From Eriocheir sinensis (lineage: Eukaryota > Arthropoda > Malacostraca > Decapoda > Varunidae): DNA of 64,000 bases. Under the pieces are notes generated by a model. That model was not told the DNA's origin, did no database searches, and saw nothing but the letters and a program-made list of their open reading frames with translations. How positions within the stretch are numbered: position 1 is the stretch's first letter; the number at the start of each line of letters is the position of its first letter. Both the position numbers and the translations under genes were made by a program. Positions 44,610 to 64,000 of this stretch are shown piece after piece. The DNA lies in the NCBI RefSeq assembly GCF_024679095.1, contig NC_066520.1, positions 15,750,831-15,814,830 of the forward strand, given 5' to 3'.

Positions 44610-45179
44610 CACTCTAAATGTACTGATATCTTCTTTAATAAGTGTGTTTCTCCTTCTTAATGTTAGGCCGAAAGGTGTAAACAAAATGAATAATGATGCT
44701 TCTAAATGATAAACCCAATATGAGTCTCTAAATCGGTCACATAACAAAAATAATCAAAAGCTCTGATCATACATACTGACTGACCTTCCACAATGTCAGT
44801 ACAAATATAACGAAAAGAGGATTGGAAAAAGAATTCGGTACTTGTAACTGGGGATTCATGGAGAGGTTACAGAAACATGACAAACATTAACGGCCTCTAA
44901 ATCTGTGTCTAGGAGGTTTGTATGACATGAATATTGACTTAGGGAATTACGGAAAAGTAGAATTAGAGTATGAAGGACAAAAGAAAGGTTAGTAGGTGAT
45001 AAGGAGTCTGCACGCTGTTGTATATATATATAAAAAAAACTAAAAGACGTCTCGAGGAATCAACTACCTTTTTTTTTTGTTTTGCTGCTTTAAAGAATTA
45101 CGATAGTTAAGGCACGCGTTCTCTTATTGCTAAAAATAGTATGTTTGCTTAGCTTAATTCTGTCTCTCTCGCTCACTCG

Positions 45180-45231
<52 letters not shown>

Positions 45232-47254
45232 GATTCCTTATTGTCTACTTCAAGTCCTTATTGCAATACGGAATGTAGTAATATCGCAACACCAACACCA
45301 CCAATCAGCACCACACCACCACTAGCAACACCACACACAACCACTCACAACACCATCATCACTCGTAACACATCTCGTCACCTCCATTCACACCACCACC
45401 ACCGCCTCTCACAACACCACACACGCAGCGCCTCATCACCACATCCACCAACACCACCAAAAAGAGGGACTTGCCACCACCCGAGGAAAGATTCAGCCTC
45501 TACCCATTGAAATTATAAGCTGGGTGAAGGTAACCGAGTCTTCTTTCTCATCCTCCTCCTCTTTCTCTTATTCCTTCATGACAAAACCTCGTAAAAAGAC
45601 CTAAGCCTCATTTGTGTATGTCCGCCAAGCCACACACACACGATTCCATTAGTACACATGTTAAAAGAATGGGATACTGAGACGAAAGATAATTACCGTG
45701 AAAATTGAAGGTGATATTAGTGAATTTCAGTTTATACATCAGTTCAGTTTTCTTCTACCGAGTATCTTCTCATTTTCTTTTCATTTTCTTCCCCTGAGTA
45801 TCTTTTCCCCTGATAAGAGAAGGCATTGGTCTGGTCCTACCTAACAATACCGATAAATGGTTTTCCTGAGGCACGCGTTTATTTTCTTATTCATTCATCA
45901 AGGCACTTAAAAGGAACTATTCGCTCGCTCGTTATGTTTTTCTTCATTTGGGTTTAATACTGTTTGGGTAAGGGCACGAAATGGGTTGTACTGTTTAACT
46001 TACTCACGGACGGATATTTTCATCTTCTCTTCATGTTCATTCACTAAGGCACTATGAAAGGAGCTAGACTCTCGAACGCTCCTTTCCTTCCTACCCGTGT
46101 GTCTGAGTTTAATACTGTAGGTAAGAGGGCAAAACTTGTATTTATAACCTGCCCAAAATAGGTCTTTCAAAATCAGCATTACAAAAATATTATCCTCCCT
46201 CTCACACACAAGGCACATTTTTTATTAGCTAGGCACAGATCACTATAACACTACGAAGCGAGAGGACCAAATTTTAGCTTAAGTTGAGAGTCAGCCAGAG
46301 GAAAGAGTCGGTATAGCCTTTGGATCGGCGTTCTTCCGTACAGTCTTGCATAGAGAAGTAAAAACAGGAGACAAAACTATGGATTGCGCTTTCCTTTCAC
46401 CTCAGTCAGCAATTAGAGCATTCGGCTTCATTCTGCATATTCGCCCTCATTTTCTTTACAAAGCGGCAGGTTCACCAATATTCTGGGTACTTCCACGCGA
46501 AGCATCAAAGGAATTCAGCTGCATACCACACCTTCCCCCCTCAAGTGTCTAATCTAGAAGGCATTTTAACAGGACTCCACTTCAACTATTTCCCCTAAAA
46601 CGCTACAAAAGTGCCGAAAAACGAGTGGGCCGAGAGTTCCACCCGGGGCGTCGCTAACCTCATCACGCAGAAGAGAGGAGCAAGAGGAGGAGGACCTACG
46701 AAGCGATACAAAGCTAAACAGGTCAGAAGAGGAAGAAGAAGGCAAGGGTGGTGTGTGAGGCCGCGTCGTGAGTCTCCATGGCAACGGAAGGGCACGCTGT
46801 TCCACCAACTTATTCGATTTTCTGGTGTAGATGTGGGAGAGAGGCGGGGTAGTAAGCGTTCTCTCCTGATCTCTCCTTCCCTTTCTCTCACACACATACA
46901 CACGCATACAAACACACACACACACACACACCGTTATCACCCTAAACTATCATCTACCATTGCAAAAATACTGAGTTACGGCACCCAACTGTATCACCAT
47001 CGCGTCGGCCACTCCCTGCGCCCTCGACCGATTGATTGAAATAGAAAAAATAACAAACACTCATCTCTACGCATACACTCGCCTTTCCACCAGCCAGGCA
47101 TGAATGATTGAGCTTCACCTTCGTTTCCACCTACAAAAATAACGATGCATCCGAGCTATAAGTATAAATAACCCTCTACAGTAGGACTCAGAGGTGCGTG
47201 AGGTGTGAGTGAGGACGGGGGAAGAGGGGGATGGATGATCTGAGAGGCGAGGGA
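44610..47254. other. Intergenic / 3' flank of the GT49 gene
   Basis: (CA)n at 45181-45230, ACC-rich repeats to 45440, a diverged tandem pair at about 45890-46170. 46560-46860 is a GC-richer unique stretch with an open frame of basic residues that I cannot assign. Some of this may be 3' untranslated sequence of the minus-strand gene. Confidence 0.5.
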
Positions 47255-61060
<13,806 letters not shown>

Positions 61061-62116
61061 ATGATTCTTATATTCCTTTCATTCTTCATATTCATTCTAT
61101 TCCTCATTGTTTTTTGTTTTTTCAGTTCCAACACATGGACGAGGGAAGGAAGTTTGAGGACACGAACTAAAAGGAGAAGCGAAACACTGCAACAAAGAAA
61201 TTTTACATAATGCGAAAGAGGAGGAAGAAGGACAAAAATAACTGAGCTGAAAATCAACATAACTATCAGACTCTGCACCTTTCCCCCTCCCTCTCTCCCT
61301 CTTGGTGAAAGTGAGCGGACTTGAAGTTGCTACCGCGCCTTGAACTTTCTGCGTTGACCTTTTCTGAATAGGTTAGCGAGACAAGGTTAATGTGGAGGAA
61401 AAAAGGGACACTGAGAAGGCAAAGAGCAGAGGTAATAAACAAGAACTGGGAAAGTGGGCGAGCGAGTGAGGAAGTGAGTGAGCGAGTGAGGAAGTGAGCG
61501 AGTGAGTGATGAAGTGAGTGAGCGAGTGAGGAAGTGAGTGAGTGAGGATAAAACCGTGATAAAACCGTATACGCCTCAACCCACCCACCCACCCACTCGC
61601 CTCTCAGACACACACACACACACACACCCACAGACAGACACACACAAACACACACTAAATAAAAGTTTCTACTTCAACAGGCCGGCGCTGTTATCAAGAG
61701 ACACCAGCTGGAAGGAGGAGGAGGGGAAGGAGGAGGAGGAGGAATAAGAAGCGGAAAAGGACGAGGAGGAGGAGGAGGAGGAGGAGGAAGAGAAGGAAGC
61801 ATGGAAATATGGAAAAGCAGGCAACGGGAAGAATGTTGACTTATGACGAGGCTGCCTGTTTAATTATGGGATTTAAATAATTTTGGGGGGCACATCAGTG
61901 ATCTATGGAGGATATTAAGAGGGGAGGAGGAGGAGGAGGAGGAGGAGGGAGGAAAATGAGAAGGAAAAAAATAAAAATAACAAGCAAGAGAAAGAGGAGG
62001 CGAAGGAAGAGGAGAAACTAGTGTGATTTTTCTAACTAACAAACAGACAGACAGACAGACAGCAAACGCAGACCAGCACAGACGTTCACATCAATCACTT
62101 CCAATCAAAATTATAT

Positions 62117-62203
<87 letters not shown>

Positions 62204-62492
62204 TAATGAATCACTTTCCTCCTAATAGAACTGAATATGCCTAATAGAGAAAAGGTAAATATGTGTCCCCCAATACATGAAGAACATTACATAATCACAA
62301 CCTTTTCAGCGCGCGAAGGCCCGGCCACTGTAAACAAATTTGTCCCCCATTGAAAAGGTAATTCGATAGGAAGAAAACGACGTGAACATGTAACTGAAAA
62401 GGCTTAGACACGAAACTCCTTACGATGATTGGGGCAGAAGGTTGTCTATGAATGTATATACCTGTAGTAGCACCGTTATTTGGCTCACCTGA

Positions 62493-62565
<73 letters not shown>

Positions 62566-63020
62566 ACCATCATCATCATTATCCCCCCATCCCATCGTTT
62601 AGAAATACCGTATACTGCACTTTCTAATAACTTCCTCTATCGTACAGTTCCGTAAATTATTGTACCTTAATACCGAATCAAAACTGTGGCGCCTAAGTTC
62701 AGTGATTCCTTGCATCCTGCTCTGGGAGTCTTGATTTTAAAGCAAATCTAACCTTATCCCAAATTTAAAAGTCCGAGAAAAGAATGACACCAACTAATGG
62801 GATGTGGCGACAAAACAAAGAGATGACGGATTGTTCTTGGGTATGGTTTTTTTTTTATGTCCTTGGGAAACACTTCCAAACAGACACCGCCACTCTATTT
62901 ATCAGACCCTTTCAGTCACCTTATCCTTTGTCTTTAAGGGTTGGTGCTGCGCCTTGCCGAAAACAATGACTAACTGAATAACTGTGACCACTTTCAAAAT
63001 ACTAATGTTATGCAGTGTGG
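61061..63020. repeat. Microsatellite-rich sequence, no gene
   Basis: GAGTGAGCGAGTGAGGAAGT repeats at 61460-61545, (GGA)n patches near 61720-61790 and 61925-61950, (CA)n at 62118-62201 and 62497-62564. 62580-63000 is unique. Confidence 0.75.
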
Positions 63021-63043
63021 CGGGTGATATGTATGCTTTGGAA

Positions 63044-63105
63044 ATGGAAAGTTTCGTTTAGTCGGCGCAACATCTGTGGTCATATACCGGAGAGAGACAG
63101 AAGGG
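63044..63105 (+). mobile_element. SINE-like fragment with 15-bp target-site duplication
   Basis: The 62-bp insert starts ATGGAAAGTTTCGTTTAGTC and ends GAGACAGAAGGG. It is flanked by two perfect copies of ATGTATGCTTTGGAA (63029-63043 and 63106-63120). It matches the first part of the element at 14571. Confidence 0.85.
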
Positions 63106-63120
63106 ATGTATGCTTTGGAA

Positions 63121-63780
63121 TGCAAGTTTAAAAGAGATAGGGAACAGAAAAAATGGAGAGGAAGGAGAAGGAGTGGAGGGAGAGGGGAAGCGAAAATGAG
63201 AAGTGGGTAAAGAGAGGAAAGGATAGATAAGAAAGAGAAGGAAAGAGAAAGAGGAAAGGAGAAACGAAAAAGTAAACAGGAACGAAATGAAAGGGAATGG
63301 GAAGTAGAAGGAGAAGTGGGAAGCGAAAAGGAGAAGAGAATGATAGATAAGGAAAAGAAGGAAAGATAAAAGGAAGTAAGAAACAGTAAAGAAAACGGGA
63401 ACAGAATGAAAGAGAATGGGAAGTAGAGGGTAAAGGTGTAAGTCAAAAGGAGAAGAGGGGAAAAGGAGGAGAGAAGGATAGATAAGGAAGAGAATGAAAG
63501 AGAAAAGGGAAGTAAGAAACAGTAAAGAAAACGGGAACAGAATGGAAGAGAATGGAAAGTAAGGAGGGGAAGACGGGGGAAAACGGAAGAAAGGGAGAAC
63601 CTAAAAAAAAAAAATACCTGAGTGGCAACCATCAACAAGCAGGTGGGAAGGAGGAGGAGGAGGAGGAGGAGGAGGAGAAGGAGAAGGAAGACGAAGAGAA
63701 TGAAGAGGAGACAAACCCAAGCATGACTATCATTTCACTTCGCCGACAAAAAAAAAAAAAAAAATCACGTAATCTTCAGC
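63121..63780. repeat. Purine-rich degenerate tandem repeats
   Basis: A unit of about 130 bp with GATAGATAAGGAAAAGAA and CAGTAAAGAAAACGGGAAC repeats three times at 63150-63560. (GGA)n lies at 63648-63690. 63781-64000 is unique sequence with nothing recognised. Confidence 0.8.
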
Positions 63781-64000
63781 CCTTATGAGGAAGGCTCTAA
63801 TCGCAGTTACGTTACCACACCAGGAATCCCAGATGCATGTTCACTTCATTCGTGTTGCTATATCAGTCAAGTGTTGGCCCTGCAGTAAATCTTATCTTGA
63901 GTGGTATGGAGGCCGGGTACATGCCCCCCTGGACATTTTATCAACATTATTCATCTACCTCTTCCGAAATTTTAGTCTGTGTTCTCTTAAACGTATCGGC

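Noticed and set aside
46611..47039. A basic 142-residue open frame in GC-richer sequence
   Set aside because: No recognisable family, it ends in CA-repeat sequence, and it lies in the 3' flank of the GT49 gene; kept only as unassigned sequence.

Overview
The window is nuclear DNA from an arthropod, most likely a decapod crustacean (a crab is my best guess). Two protein-coding genes are visible, both split into many small GC-rich exons with GT/AG introns. They sit in a very repeat-rich background of long (GA)n, (GT)n, (AT)n and (TAA)n tracts, purine/pyrimidine-biased minisatellites, LINE and SINE fragments and TTAGG-like runs (TTAGG being the arthropod telomere unit). No bacterial-type genes, CRISPR arrays, rRNA or functional tRNA genes were found.

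Gene 1 (plus strand, 3733-35469, 5' end outside the window) is a cyclic-nucleotide phosphodiesterase of the PDE11 type. Twelve exon positions give about 678 residues: the C-terminal part of GAF-A, a complete GAF-B, the linker and a complete catalytic domain with all metal ligands and the purine-binding glutamine, followed by an acidic tail. The linker exon exists in two versions (23576-23676 and 24347-24447). Both are 101 nt and share phases and splice-site context, so only one can be used per mRNA. This is the clearest undescribed-looking feature of the window.

Gene 2 (minus strand, 59111-47255) is a type II membrane glycosyltransferase of family GT49, co-linear with beta-1,4-glucuronyltransferase 1 (B4GAT1). 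Six exons encode 528 residues. The genes are convergent, with 11.8 kb between their stop codons. That interval holds a tandem array just after the PDE stop, a LINE fragment, a MITE-like foldback element, a CCAAT/E-box cluster and many minisatellites.

Layout: 1-3.7 kb minisatellites and a 0.2 kb direct duplication; 3.7-7 kb GAF-A end and GAF-B start; 7-18 kb large intron with LINEs and a SINE; 18-20 kb GAF-B; 20-28 kb intron with a 101-bp satellite, a long AT tract and the alternative exon pair; 28.3-35.5 kb catalytic exons; 35.5-47.2 kb intergenic; 47.2-59.1 kb GT49 gene; 59.1-64 kb its upstream region, mostly microsatellites.

Two structural themes recur. Many introns begin with a long sense-strand purine-rich block and end with a long pyrimidine-rich block. 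In both genes, exon ends with their splice sites have also been copied into neighbouring tandem repeats. The two genes have no evident functional link. Names rest on family signatures read by eye; no database search was possible.
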